A stretch of 36,731 nucleotides of DNA from an uncultured Chloroflexota bacterium (GTDB lineage Bacteria; Chloroflexota; Limnocylindria; Limnocylindrales; CSP1-4): positions 1 to 36,731 of the forward strand of contig CAIYZX010000040.1 of assembly GCA_903930745.1 (NCBI GenBank). The letters run 5' to 3'. The notes under the pieces were generated by a model. The model ran no database searches. It was not told the DNA's origin and saw nothing but the letters and a program-made list of their open reading frames with translations. The position numbers were made by a program, and so were the translations under genes. Each line of letters opens with the position of its first letter. Position 1 is the first letter of the stretch. Shown here in pieces: positions 7,954 to 15,289 of the stretch.

Positions 7954-9848
7954 GGGTTCGACGCCTTCGGCGTGGGATCCGGTGAGGGATCGGCGGCACC
8001 GCCCCCTGGCTCGGCCTCGCTCCCCGACGCCGGGTAGATCGTGGTGGCCGGCGACTGGTGCGTCTCCGGGACGAGGTCCGGGATGTTGATCGCATCGTGG
8101 GCGATGCGCCGGAACAGCTCGAAGGACATCACGGGCATCTCCAGGTGGCCCAGGCGGACCACGGTGGGCGTGCCCTCCTCGATCCGCACCGCGACCACGA
8201 GGTCCGGGTGCGCCTTCGTCCGCGCGATGTAGCCAACGAACGAGTAGTTGAACAGGTTGACCTTCCACGCATGCCTCTTCGCGTCCCAGATCTGCGCGGT
8301 GCCGGTCTTGCCGCCCACCTCGAAGCCCGGGATCAGCGTGCGCGTCCGGTAGAAGTCCACGGAGCTCACGACATGGCTCATGAGCTTGACCAGCGTCCCG
8401 GAGAGGTCCTCGTTCATCACGCGGCCCTTGGTGATCGGGGATGTCTCCGTCTCCCCGATCGTGCGCACGACCCGAGGCTGGACCAGCGTCCCGCCGTTGA
8501 GCATGGCGCCGTACGCCTGCGCCAGCTGGATCGGCGTCACCGCCACGCCCTGCCCGAACGACGCGTTGGCGAGGTCGATCTCCTGCCACGGGGTCTTCGC
8601 GGGGTCCCGGAGCAGGCCCGGGACCTCGTTCGCCACGTCGATCCCGGTCTTCGCACCGAAGCCCAGGGACGTCCAGGTGGAGAAGAGCCGCGCGGAGGCC
8701 GAGTCCGTGTCCTTGCCCAGCATGAAGGCCACCTTGGCGGCCACCACGTTGCGCGACATGGCGATCGCGTCCTGGAACGTCATCATGCCCTTGGCCTCGT
8801 GGTCGGCGTCGTCGATCCTGCCGCCATCCACCTTGAGGGTGCCCGTGTCCTTGACCTGCGTCTTCATCGTCACCACGCCGTCGCCCAGCGCGGCCGTGGC
8901 GGTCATCATCTTGAAGACGGAGCCCGGCTCGTAGACCGTGGAGACCATCGGGTCCACGAAGCGCCCGGGGTCATCCGCGGCGACGGCCTGGTAGCTGTTC
9001 GCGTCGTAGGACGGGTAGCTGGCGTAGGCGAAGACCTCGCCCGTGTACGGGTCCATGACGACGGCGCTGACGCGCTTGGCACGGTCGGCGATCCAGGCGC
9101 TGAGCAGCTCCTGCTCCACCGCCACCTGGAGGCCGGCGTCGATGGTGAGCGTGATCCCCTGCCCCGCGTACCCCTGCTCCAGCACCTGCGAGGTGTCCGG
9201 GACGGGGTTGCCCGAGGCATCCTTCTGTGCAGACACCACCGTTGGCATCCCGGCGAGCTGGTCCTGGTAGAACTGCTCCACGCCGTACTGGCCCTTGCCG
9301 TCGCGGTTCACGAAGCCAAGGAGATGCGCGGCCAGGGTGGTATGCGGACCACCACCCGGCTGGGGGTAGAGGCGCACGGACTGCGGCTCCAGGATGAGCC
9401 CGGAGAGCTGGGCGTCCTTGCCCGCGGACATCGCCCGGATCCGGTCGGAGATGGCGGGGTCGAGGTCGCGGGCAAGGACGGTGTACTGCTTGGTCGAGGC
9501 CATGCGGGCGGTGAGGTTGGCGGCGGCATCGCCCTCGAGGCCCAGCAGCTCCACGAGTCTCGCCGCCACCTCGGCACGCCGCTCGGGAGTCAGGAGCGAC
9601 GGGTTGGCGGCGAGCCGGTCTCGCGAGACGCTGGTGGCAAGGACGACGGTGCCGGTCCGGTCGTAGATGGCCCCCCGCTCGGCGGGGATCTCGTAGCGCA
9701 TGGACGACTGCTGCCGCGCCATCGCGGCCAGGTCGTCGTGCCGGACCACCTGCCAGTACCCGAGGCGCACGCACAGCGACCCTGCCACCAATCCGAAGAT
9801 CAGCAGGAGGGCGATGGAGCGCCCGCGGGAATCGGTCCGGCCGAGCAT
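7950..9848 (-). CDS. ftsI: Septal peptidoglycan transpeptidase (class B PBP, FtsI/PBP3)
   Basis: Membrane-anchored class B penicillin-binding protein that cross-links septal peptidoglycan. 632 residues: a signal-anchor at about 11-30, a dimerisation domain starting with the MRYEIPAERGAIYDRTG segment (50-66), and the transpeptidase domain with catalytic S310-V-F-K313, S365-R-N and K514-T-G. The C-terminal tail beyond the domain is low in complexity and there is no obvious PASTA repeat. ATG at 9848; I see no convincing Shine-Dalgarno sequence, and the gene starts 15 bases after the ftsL-like stop, so coupling is likely. Its stop overlaps murF. Confidence 0.95.
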   Translation of the reverse strand: MLGRTDSRGRSIALLLIFGLVAGSLCVRLGYWQVVRHDDLAAMARQQSSMRYEIPAERGAIYDRTGTVVLATSVSRDRLAANPSLLTPERRAEVAARLVELLGLEGDAAANLTARMASTKQYTVLARDLDPAISDRIRAMSAGKDAQLSGLILEPQSVRLYPQPGGGPHTTLAAHLLGFVNRDGKGQYGVEQFYQDQLAGMPTVVSAQKDASGNPVPDTSQVLEQGYAGQGITLTIDAGLQVAVEQELLSAWIADRAKRVSAVVMDPYTGEVFAYASYPSYDANSYQAVAADDPGRFVDPMVSTVYEPGSVFKMMTATAALGDGVVTMKTQVKDTGTLKVDGGRIDDADHEAKGMMTFQDAIAMSRNVVAAKVAFMLGKDTDSASARLFSTWTSLGFGAKTGIDVANEVPGLLRDPAKTPWQEIDLANASFGQGVAVTPIQLAQAYGAMLNGGTLVQPRVVRTIGETETSPITKGRVMNEDLSGTLVKLMSHVVSSVDFYRTRTLIPGFEVGGKTGTAQIWDAKRHAWKVNLFNYSFVGYIARTKAHPDLVVAVRIEEGTPTVVRLGHLEMPVMSFELFRRIAHDAINIPDLVPETHQSPATTIYPASGSEAEPGGGAADPSPDPTPKASNP

Positions 9849-9863
9849 CGCGTGGGTCGGTCG

Positions 9864-10259
9864 CTACTTGGCGGGAATGATGACGGGCTCGGGCAGCGGG
9901 CCCATGCCGGCGTCGATGGCCTGCTTCCGGATCGCGGGTGCCTTGCCGAGCCGGTTCAGCTCGGTTCGCAGGTCCTCGACCCTGCCCTCGAGCAGGGTCC
10001 GCTCCGCGGCGAGCCGGTCCATCTCGTAGCCGGTGGCGGAGACGCGCACGTCCTGGGAGAGCGAGAAGAAGGCCCCGGCGAAGGCGACGACGATGACGGC
10101 GAGCAGGATCGACACGCGGGAGGAGCCACGCCGGGCGCGCACGGCGGCGCGGGCACGGCGGCGCGGCAGCGGCTGGGCGTCCGGACGGACACGCGGCAGC
10201 TCCGGCAGACGCGGAAGGACGATGGTGCGCGCCGGGCGTGCACCCTGGTAGACGGCCAC
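9864..10259 (-). CDS. FtsL-like cell division protein
   Basis: 131 residues with the architecture of FtsL/DivIC septum proteins: a basic, proline- and arginine-rich cytoplasmic N-terminus (about 1-48), one membrane segment (about 49-66, VSILLAVIVVAFAGAFF), then an external coiled-coil-like stretch (about 70-105, with MDRLAAERTLLEGRVEDLRTELNRL). Sequence conservation in this family is poor; the call rests on this architecture and on the position between rsmH and ftsI, where ftsL belongs. GTG start at 10259, five bases after the stop of the 65-residue gene. Likely partner of FtsB/FtsQ and activator of FtsWI, by analogy. Confidence 0.75.
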   Translation of the reverse strand: MAVYQGARPARTIVLPRLPELPRVRPDAQPLPRRRARAAVRARRGSSRVSILLAVIVVAFAGAFFSLSQDVRVSATGYEMDRLAAERTLLEGRVEDLRTELNRLGKAPAIRKQAIDAGMGPLPEPVIIPAK

Positions 10260-10264
10260 GACGA

Positions 10265-10462
10265 TCAGTCGCCCAGCGCGAAGTGCAGCCGCGGCGTGCG
10301 CGGGTCCATGAAGCCGAAGCGGTCCGCGATGGACGCCGGCGCCATGTCGTCAAGCTCAAGGTCCAGCTCGGACGGCACGTGGTCGCGCTGGCGGCGCTCG
10401 TGCAGCTCGTGCTGGCGGCGGCCGTAGCTCTTGCGGCGGTTGCTCTGGTGACGCTTGCTCAC
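10265..10462 (-). CDS. Small basic protein of unknown function in the dcw operon
   Basis: 65 residues, GTG start, preceded by an excellent ribosome-binding site (GGAGGAG four bases before the start). The N-terminal 28 residues are strongly basic (Lys, Arg, His and Gln), followed by an acidic stretch (SELDLELDDM) and a C-terminal part with FGFMDPRTPRLHFALGD. There is no signal peptide or membrane segment. I do not recognise the family. It starts about 140 bases after rsmH and ends five bases before the ftsL-like gene, so it is surely co-transcribed. An 8-bp inverted repeat with a two-base centre (10480-10497) lies just upstream of the ribosome-binding site. Real gene judged from its ribosome-binding site, spacing and non-random charge pattern. 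Confidence 0.7.
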   Translation of the reverse strand: MSKRHQSNRRKSYGRRQHELHERRQRDHVPSELDLELDDMAPASIADRFGFMDPRTPRLHFALGD

Positions 10463-10600
10463 GGGACTCCTCCTCCGTGGGCCGGGCCTGCCCGGCCGTC
10501 CGTGGCCGGGATCAACGTTGCACCTGGGACCTCGCGCTCCAGCGGCCTGGGCGGCGCGGGGTGCCCCCGGTTCCTCCTCGCTGCTCCAGTGCCTCCTCTG

Positions 10601-11545
10601 CTAGGCCGCGAGCCGCTCGGCGGCCCGCAGGCGGGCGCTGCGCGCCCGGGGATTGGCCTCGATCTCGGCGTCCGTCGGCACGAGGGACGGCCGGGTGACC
10701 AGGCGAAGGCGCGGCTTGTGGCCGCAGACGCAGATGGGGGCCTCGGGTGCGCAGACGCAGCCCCGGCGCTCGGCATCGAGGAACCGCTTCACGATCCGGT
10801 CCTCGAGCGAGTGGTACGAGAGGACGACGAGGCGGCCGCCCGGCCGCAGCAGGTCCAGCGCCGCCGTGAGCCCCTCGGTCAGGGCATCCAGCTCCTCGTT
10901 CACCGAGATCCGCAGCGCCTGGAAGACGCGCGTGGCGGGATGGGTACGGCGCGGCTGGCGCGGGTTGCCCGGGACGAGGCGCTCCACGAGCGCGGCAAGG
11001 TCCTCGGCGGTCTCCACGGGTGCGGAGGCGCGCGCCGCCACGATGGCCTTGGCGATCTTCCAGGCGGCGGGCTCCTCGCCGTACTTGCGGAAGAGCGCCG
11101 CGAGATCGTCCGCGGACAGGGTGGCGAGCAGCTCCGCGGCCGGCACGCCGCGGGTGACATCGAAGCGCATGTCCAGCGGCCCGCCGGCGCGGAAGCCGAA
11201 GCCCCGGTCGCGGTCCGCCAGCTGGTAGGACGAGAGGCCGAGGTCGAAGAAGGCGCCGTCCACCTGGGCGAACCCAGCGGCGGGCGCCACGTCGGCGAGC
11301 TCGCGGAAGTTGCCCTGGCGCAGGACGAGGCGGTCGCCGAAGCGGGCCAGCCGTGCCCCGACGCGCTCGATCGCGAGCTGGTCGGCATCAAGCCCCAGCA
11401 CGCGGCCGTCGGGGTTGGCGGCCTCCAGGATCCGCTCGGTGTGCCCACCGCCGCCGAGCGTGGCGTCGACATGGAGGCTGCCGGGCGCGGGGGCCAGGGT
11501 CTCGAGGACCTGGTCCGGCATCACCGGCGTGTGCCCTACCTCCAT
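10601..11545 (-). CDS. rsmH: 16S rRNA (cytosine1402-N4)-methyltransferase
   Basis: S-adenosylmethionine-dependent methyltransferase (formerly MraW) modifying C1402 in the ribosomal decoding site. 314 residues. The N-terminus carries HTPVM and the SAM-binding DATLGGGGHTERIL. Further landmarks are DGAFFDLGLSSYQL, GPLDMRFD, the ATRVFQALRI helix and VLSYHSLEDRIVKRF; near the C-terminus is a cysteine-rich stretch before KPRLRLVTRP. ATG at 11545 preceded by GGAGGAG, which decides the start over the longer open frame. It follows mraZ by 61 bases, the usual order. Confidence 0.97.
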   Translation of the reverse strand: MEVGHTPVMPDQVLETLAPAPGSLHVDATLGGGGHTERILEAANPDGRVLGLDADQLAIERVGARLARFGDRLVLRQGNFRELADVAPAAGFAQVDGAFFDLGLSSYQLADRDRGFGFRAGGPLDMRFDVTRGVPAAELLATLSADDLAALFRKYGEEPAAWKIAKAIVAARASAPVETAEDLAALVERLVPGNPRQPRRTHPATRVFQALRISVNEELDALTEGLTAALDLLRPGGRLVVLSYHSLEDRIVKRFLDAERRGCVCAPEAPICVCGHKPRLRLVTRPSLVPTDAEIEANPRARSARLRAAERLAA

Positions 11546-11606
11546 CTCTCCTCCACGAGTCGGTTGCGGATCCCGAGCGGACCCTGGAAGCGCATGTGGT
11601 TCGACG

Positions 11607-12035
11607 TCAGATCCCCAGCCCGGCGATGGCCGCCGCGAAGGCCGACGGATCGTCAAGCGCCTGGCTGTACTCCTCCCAGCGGGCGGGTGCCCAGATCTCC
11701 GCGTGGTCGCGGGACCCGAGCACCAGCGCCTCGTCCTCGAGGCCGGCGAAGCTGCGCAGGCCCTGCGGGACGAGCACACGGCCCTGGCCGTCAAGCTCTG
11801 TCTCGAAGGCACCGGCGAACAGCTGGCGCTGGAGCAGCCGAGCGTTGTGGTCAACCATGGGCAGCCCGGCCAGCTTCGTGGCCAGCGCCTCCCAGGCCGG
11901 CATCGGGAAGATCGCGAGGCAGCTGTCCAGCCATCGCGCGACCACGCAGCCACCGTCGAGCTTCGCGCGGAAGCGGGCCGGAACGGCAATGCGTCCCTTC
12001 CCATCCACCGCGTGGCGGTACTCGCCGGTGAACAC
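11607..12035 (-). CDS. mraZ: Transcriptional regulator MraZ
   Basis: First gene of the dcw operon; MraZ is an AbrB-fold DNA-binding protein that controls its own operon. 142 residues from the GTG at 12035, which gives the family N-terminus VFTGEYRHAVDGKGRIAVPARFR; the second SpoVT/AbrB-type half has FETELDGQGRVLVPQGLR. The pair of DGKGR and DGQGR motifs is diagnostic. Longer in-frame starts exist upstream but would add residues that do not belong to the family. The ribosome-binding site is weak and close (GGGGAAC). A matching repeat operator lies about 83-109 bases upstream. Confidence 0.95.
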   Translation of the reverse strand: MFTGEYRHAVDGKGRIAVPARFRAKLDGGCVVARWLDSCLAIFPMPAWEALATKLAGLPMVDHNARLLQRQLFAGAFETELDGQGRVLVPQGLRSFAGLEDEALVLGSRDHAEIWAPARWEEYSQALDDPSAFAAAIAGLGI

Positions 12036-12117
12036 GTTCCCCGTCACCCCTGACGTCGGGTGGCGCCCGGTGGACCGTTCAACCAGGGAATTCGGCCCCG
12101 TTACCGGGTTCGATGCC

Positions 12118-12144
12118 CCACTTTCCACCACTTTGCGCCACTTC
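12118..12144 (-). promoter_or_regulatory. Triple MraZ-type operator repeat
   Basis: Read on the minus strand, three direct repeats GAAGTGG, AAAGTGG and AAAGTGG sit exactly 10 bp apart (plus-strand 12138-12144, 12128-12134, 12118-12124). Known MraZ sites are arrays of short GTGG/TGGG-containing repeats in 10-bp register near the mraZ promoter. The array begins at the expected transcription start of the promoter just upstream, a position suited to repression. Confidence 0.8.
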
Positions 12145-12149
12145 TGGGC

Positions 12150-12177
12150 ATCATAGCGCCACGTGGAGGCCCGTCAA
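12150..12177 (-). promoter_or_regulatory. Sigma-70-type promoter of the dcw operon
   Basis: On the minus strand, -35 TTGACG (12172-12177), a 16-base spacer, and -10 TATGAT (12150-12155). Each hexamer matches the consensus at five of six bases. The predicted start of transcription, near 12143, falls at the edge of the MraZ repeats, leaving a leader of about 108 bases before mraZ. This is the best promoter in the window. Confidence 0.8.
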
Positions 12178-12379
12178 TGGGCGAAATCGGCGATCTGCGG
12201 CTCGGAGGCGCGGCGAAGCACCACCTGTTCAGGGGGGTGTTGCGAGGCGTGCGCAGGCGCGGCGGAGGCAAGCCGTGGGCGCGATGGCACCCAGGGAGCG
12301 TGCAGTGGGGTCGCGGAGGGGCGTGGCAGGGCGCCTGTGGCCCCGGCGTCAGACCCGGACCGGCCGGGGACGTGCGGCC
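12178..12379. other. Intergenic stretch with no recognised feature
   Basis: About 200 bases between the dcw promoter and the 3' end of the LysM gene. I see no convincing gene, RNA or repeat, and no clear T-tract terminator. Together with the promoter, operator and leader, the gene-free gap runs from 12036 to 12379. Confidence 0.5.
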
Positions 12380-13267
12380 CTAGCGGGTGGGCGGCGGCAT
12401 CCGGATCTCGTCACCCTTGCGGATGCCCTGGGTCCGGTACTGCGGGTTCCACTCGTAGATGACGCTGAGCTTGATGCCGAACCAGCTGGCGATGCTCGAG
12501 AGGTTGTCGCCGGTGCGGACCGTGTAGATCCAGCAGCCGTCCTGGTCCGGGCACGGGACGAGCACCGCGTACCGGTCCGATGTCGCGGCGGGCGAGGGCG
12601 CCGGCGTCGCGGGCGACGGCGTGGGGGTGGCCGGGGCGGCTGTGGGCACCGGGCTGGGGCTCGCGGTGGGGACCGGTGACGGCGACGGTGTGGCGGGCGC
12701 CGGGGTGGGCGACGGCGCCTCCGTGACGGGCGGCGCGGTGGGCTCCGGGGACGGCGTGACCACGACGGCCACGGCGGACGGCGAGTCCGATGGCATCACC
12801 GGCATCTGGAGACCGCCCCGCTGGAGCACGAAGCCCAGCGAGACGCCGGCGGACAGGACAAGGATCGCCAGTGCGGCGACGGTGGCCTTCGGCACCCTCG
12901 GCAGCGCTCCACGGACCGCCATCGTGGCGTCCGGCTCCGGCGCTGCGGCGCCACGGAGATAGCGGGGGCAGTCCGCGTGCGCAGACCGCAGGCAGAGCAG
13001 CTCCTGCTGGCGAAGGGATTGCGGTCGCGGCTCACCGATCGCCACGCAGACGTGCTGCTCGAGCGGACCACGATCGGGCGCCACCAGCTCGCCGTCCGGC
13101 CGGGCCAGGCGCAGGAACGGGCAGACGGACGGATCGGCGGCGCGATCGCCGTCGATGGCCAGCAGCGCCAGCGGCTCGTCGTCCTGGCCCGGCGCCACGG
13201 TCAGGTGCTGGGGAGCAACCCCGTCCTGGGGGCTCGCGCCACGCGGATCGGCGTCGGATCCCGCCAC
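12380..13267 (-). CDS. Membrane-anchored LysM protein with N-terminal cysteine module
   Basis: About 295 residues from a GTG at 13267; a later GTG at 13198 is possible and the true start is uncertain. Order: a short acidic leader; a cytoplasmic module with CPFLRLA, HVCVAIGEP, LCLRSAHADCP, giving four cysteines in a CP...C...C...CP pattern that could bind metal; one membrane segment (VAALAILVLSAGVSLGFVL); a long Pro/Thr/Ser/Ala-rich linker; and a C-terminal LysM domain (YTVRTGDNLSSIASWFGI, then NPQY and IRKGDEIRMP) that should bind peptidoglycan outside the cell. Topology suggests a sensor or structural link between cytoplasm and wall. It lies just upstream of the dcw promoter and is probably its own transcription unit. 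Confidence 0.8.
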   Translation of the reverse strand: MAGSDADPRGASPQDGVAPQHLTVAPGQDDEPLALLAIDGDRAADPSVCPFLRLARPDGELVAPDRGPLEQHVCVAIGEPRPQSLRQQELLCLRSAHADCPRYLRGAAAPEPDATMAVRGALPRVPKATVAALAILVLSAGVSLGFVLQRGGLQMPVMPSDSPSAVAVVVTPSPEPTAPPVTEAPSPTPAPATPSPSPVPTASPSPVPTAAPATPTPSPATPAPSPAATSDRYAVLVPCPDQDGCWIYTVRTGDNLSSIASWFGIKLSVIYEWNPQYRTQGIRKGDEIRMPPPTR

Positions 13268-13503
13268 ATCCGCCGGGGCCGCTGCGTCGGTCGGCCGCTC
13301 GCCGGCCGGCTGCTCGTCCAGGGTCAGGCTCCTCGTTTTCCCACGGCCCGCTGCCGCGACTCCTGCATCGAGTCTAGTACCTGTGGATGCTTGTCCGTGG
13401 CGAATCGACGGTGCTAGGCTCCGCGCCGCAGCCGGTGACGCGGGGGTGCCCGCGCTACAGTTGTCCCTGCTGATCCGCCGGGAACGTATCGAGCACGAGG
13501 TCC

Positions 13504-13758
13504 ATGGCGCTGACCGTCGCCACCACCGAACACGCACGGGGGCCCGAGGGGGATGCGTCGCGCCTTGCGCCGCATCGGATCAAGCGCTGCACGTTTCGCC
13601 GCCTCGTGAGCATCGACCGGCCGAACGAGCGGGTCTACGAGGTGGAGTGCCTCTACCCGGACCGCCGCGTGCCCATCCCCCTGGGCGACCTGGACTCGTG
13701 CCTGCCCATCTGCAACGCCTGCACCGCCGCGCACATCTTCCGCGCGGACGAGGACTGA
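13504..13758 (+). CDS. Small cysteine-rich protein of unknown function
   Basis: 84 residues, ATG preceded by GAGGT. Five cysteines, with three in a cluster near the C-terminus (DLDSCLPICNACTAAHIF) and two earlier (RIKRCTF and YEVECLYPDR), spaced like a small zinc-binding fold. No signal peptide or membrane segment. I do not recognise the family. It diverges from the LysM gene and ends 36 bases before the 3' end of rnpB, which points the other way. A short hairpin (CCGG-type, 13759-13774) follows the stop. The clustered cysteines and good start support a real gene. Confidence 0.65.
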   Translation: MALTVATTEHARGPEGDASRLAPHRIKRCTFRRLVSIDRPNERVYEVECLYPDRRVPIPLGDLDSCLPICNACTAAHIFRADED

Positions 13759-13794
13759 CCCGGACCATTCCGGGCTGCGGCGAGGGCTGAGGCG

Positions 13795-14150
13795 CCAGCG
13801 AGGCGGCCTGTAAGCCGAGTTCTGTCCCGCAACCTCGCGGTCACGGGGACGGTCATCCATCTGAGGCCGCCGGTTGCCCGACGGCTCATGCAGCCGACCC
13901 GAGGGCTGGGCAGCGCGCCTCTCCCCCCGGCGAACCGGGGTTGCACCCTCCTATTTGGCCTTGCTCCGGGTGGAGTTTGCCGCGTTTCACTCCGGCCCCA
14001 AGGGGCCGGCATCGTCACTGTGGCACTGGTCCTCGCCTCGCGGCGGACGGGCGTTACCCGCCACCCTGCGCTGTGGAGCTCGGACTTTCCTCACGCCGGC
14101 CCCGGGTTGCCCCGGTGACGGCGCGCGACCGTCCGGCCGCCTCGCTGGCC
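13795..14150 (-). ncRNA. rnpB: RNase P RNA, bacterial class A
   Basis: Catalytic RNA of RNase P, which trims tRNA 5' ends. On the minus strand the RNA begins near 14149-14150 and ends near 13795. The P1 helix is a perfect 14-bp pairing between 14135-14148 and 13795-13808. Universal cores are present: GAGGAAAGTCCGAGCTCC (P4 5' side, about 14074-14091) and ACAGAACTCGGCTTACAGG (3' P4 region, about 13807-13825). Length is about 355 nt, normal for class A. It occupies a gap with no credible protein gene. Confidence 0.96.
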
Positions 14151-14155
14151 CAGGA

Positions 14156-14183
14156 ATTCTACGCGCAGCGCCCCGGAGGTCAG
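14156..14183 (-). promoter_or_regulatory. Promoter of rnpB
   Basis: Minus-strand -10 TAGAAT (14156-14161) with -35 CTGACC (14178-14183), 16 bases apart. The -10 ends five to six bases before the 5' end of the RNase P RNA set by its P1 helix, so position and RNA end agree. It overlaps the stop codon of the META-domain gene. Confidence 0.65.
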
Positions 14184-14602
14184 CCGGCAGGCGCGTTGAA
14201 CAGCAGCACCGTGCCGTTGGCGCCCGTCAGGCGCAGCTGGCCCGTGCCGGTGTCGATGGCGAACAGCAGCCCGCCGGTGAAGACGCCCATCACGGCCGTC
14301 TCCTGGGCGCCCACCAGTCCCTCGCACAGCATCAGCGTCGTCTGCATGGGGCCGATGACGAGACGGTTGCCCTGCACCTCGAACGTGCCCCCGGCGGCAT
14401 TGCAGCCCGTCTGGAGCTCGAATGCGCCGTTGGCGTGAAAGGTCACGCCGCCGGGCGCCGCGGGCGCAGCCCCACCAACGGAGGCCAGCGTCCACGACTT
14501 CTCCGCTATCACGTCCAGCGAGGACATGCACGCGGCGGCAACCAGGGTGACGATGGCGAGGAGCGCCAGGCGGCGCAGGGCGGCGTGCATGGCGCCGATC
14601 AT
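14180..14602 (-). CDS. META-domain (HslJ-like) lipoprotein
   Basis: 140 residues. A signal sequence (about 8-24) ends in VAAAC with a cysteine at residue 25, suggesting a lipoprotein although the lipobox is imperfect. The rest is one META domain: SWTLASVGG, GVTFHANGAFELQTGCNAAGGTFEV, then MQTTLMLCEG, the standard W...F...GCN...TT...C pattern. META proteins are often exported and of unclear function, some linked to stress tolerance. ATG at 14602 overlaps the esterase stop by 4 bases (ATGA), so the two are translationally coupled; a second ATG four codons on is possible. Confidence 0.85.
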   Translation of the reverse strand: MIGAMHAALRRLALLAIVTLVAAACMSSLDVIAEKSWTLASVGGAAPAAPGGVTFHANGAFELQTGCNAAGGTFEVQGNRLVIGPMQTTLMLCEGLVGAQETAVMGVFTGGLLFAIDTGTGQLRLTGANGTVLLFNAPAG

Positions 14603-15228
14603 AGGAGGGCACGGACCTCGTGCGCCACGGCGCGGGCCAGGGCGGCATGACCCGCGGGCGTCAGGTGCACGCCGTCCGCGGGATCCACCTCCGCGATGGG
14701 TGAGGCGTCGAGGAACGCGGCCCCGCCGGTGGCCGCCACGATCCGGTACAGCTCCCCGAACCGGGCGCTCTTGGCCGGCGCGTCGCCGAAGCCCCAGATC
14801 TCCGTGCGCTGGTCCCCGGCGAGCACCGGCGGCGGGGCGATGAGCAGCACCTTCGGCGCCGCGCCGTCCGGACCGGCGCCGGAGGCAGCGATGACGTCCA
14901 GGAGAGCGGAGACACCCGCGGCGATCTCCGGCGCGGACCGCGCGAAGATGGTCTTCGTGTCGTTGGTGCCCAGCATCAGCACCACCGCGTCGATGGGCGC
15001 ATGCGAGGCGAGACATGGCCCCAGGTAGGTGCGGCCGTTGCGGTCCGGCATGTAGGGGTCATCCCACGTGGTGGTCCTGCCGTTCAGGCCCTCCGAGATG
15101 ACCTCGACGGACGGCCCCAGGAGCGCGGCGAGGACACCCGGCCACCGGACGTCCCCGGGGTAGCGCCCGCCCGTTGCCTGGTCAAAGCCGTGCGTGTTGG
15201 AGTCGCCGTAGCAGAGCACCACCGCCAT
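14599..15228 (-). CDS. SGNH-family esterase/acyltransferase, MsAcT-like
   Basis: 209-residue SGNH hydrolase. Block I is CYGDSNTHGF with the catalytic serine (residue 10), block III is MLGTNDTK, and block V is DGVHLTPAGH with the catalytic Asp and His. VRWPGVLAALLG, EGLNGRTTTWDDP and PKVLLIAPPP closely follow the layout of the Mycobacterium smegmatis arylesterase/acyltransferase, from which I infer an ester-hydrolysing or acyl-transferring activity; the natural substrate is unknown. No signal peptide, so probably cytoplasmic. ATG at 15228 has a GAGG sequence upstream. Confidence 0.88.
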   Translation of the reverse strand: MAVVLCYGDSNTHGFDQATGGRYPGDVRWPGVLAALLGPSVEVISEGLNGRTTTWDDPYMPDRNGRTYLGPCLASHAPIDAVVLMLGTNDTKTIFARSAPEIAAGVSALLDVIAASGAGPDGAAPKVLLIAPPPVLAGDQRTEIWGFGDAPAKSARFGELYRIVAATGGAAFLDASPIAEVDPADGVHLTPAGHAALARAVAHEVRALL

Positions 15229-15289
15229 GGGGGCCGCCTCCTCGTCCGTGTGCTGTGTCTGTCCTGCGTGTCCGCGCGCGGCGCGAAGC

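Noticed and set aside
8058..10427. A very long open frame (about 790 codons) on the plus strand opposite ftsI and the ftsL-like gene; similar long frames lie opposite murD, sdhA, icd, sucCD and mcmA.
   Set aside because: In GC-rich DNA the antisense frame of a real gene stays open by codon bias. The protein sequences are Arg/His/Gly/Ala-rich with no known domain, while the opposite strand has clear families.
10463..10600. A further small gene between rsmH and the 65-residue protein.
   Set aside because: No start with a ribosome-binding site and no protein-like frame; only the short inverted repeat at 10480-10497.
13381..13389. Third DnaA-box-like site (CTGTGGATG) upstream of the LysM gene.
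   Set aside because: On the minus strand it matches TTATCCACA at only part of the positions and stands alone.
13874..14650. Open frames on both strands through 13.8-14.15 kb.
   Set aside because: This stretch is the RNase P RNA gene, with the P1 pairing and conserved core; the frames have no protein-like sequence.
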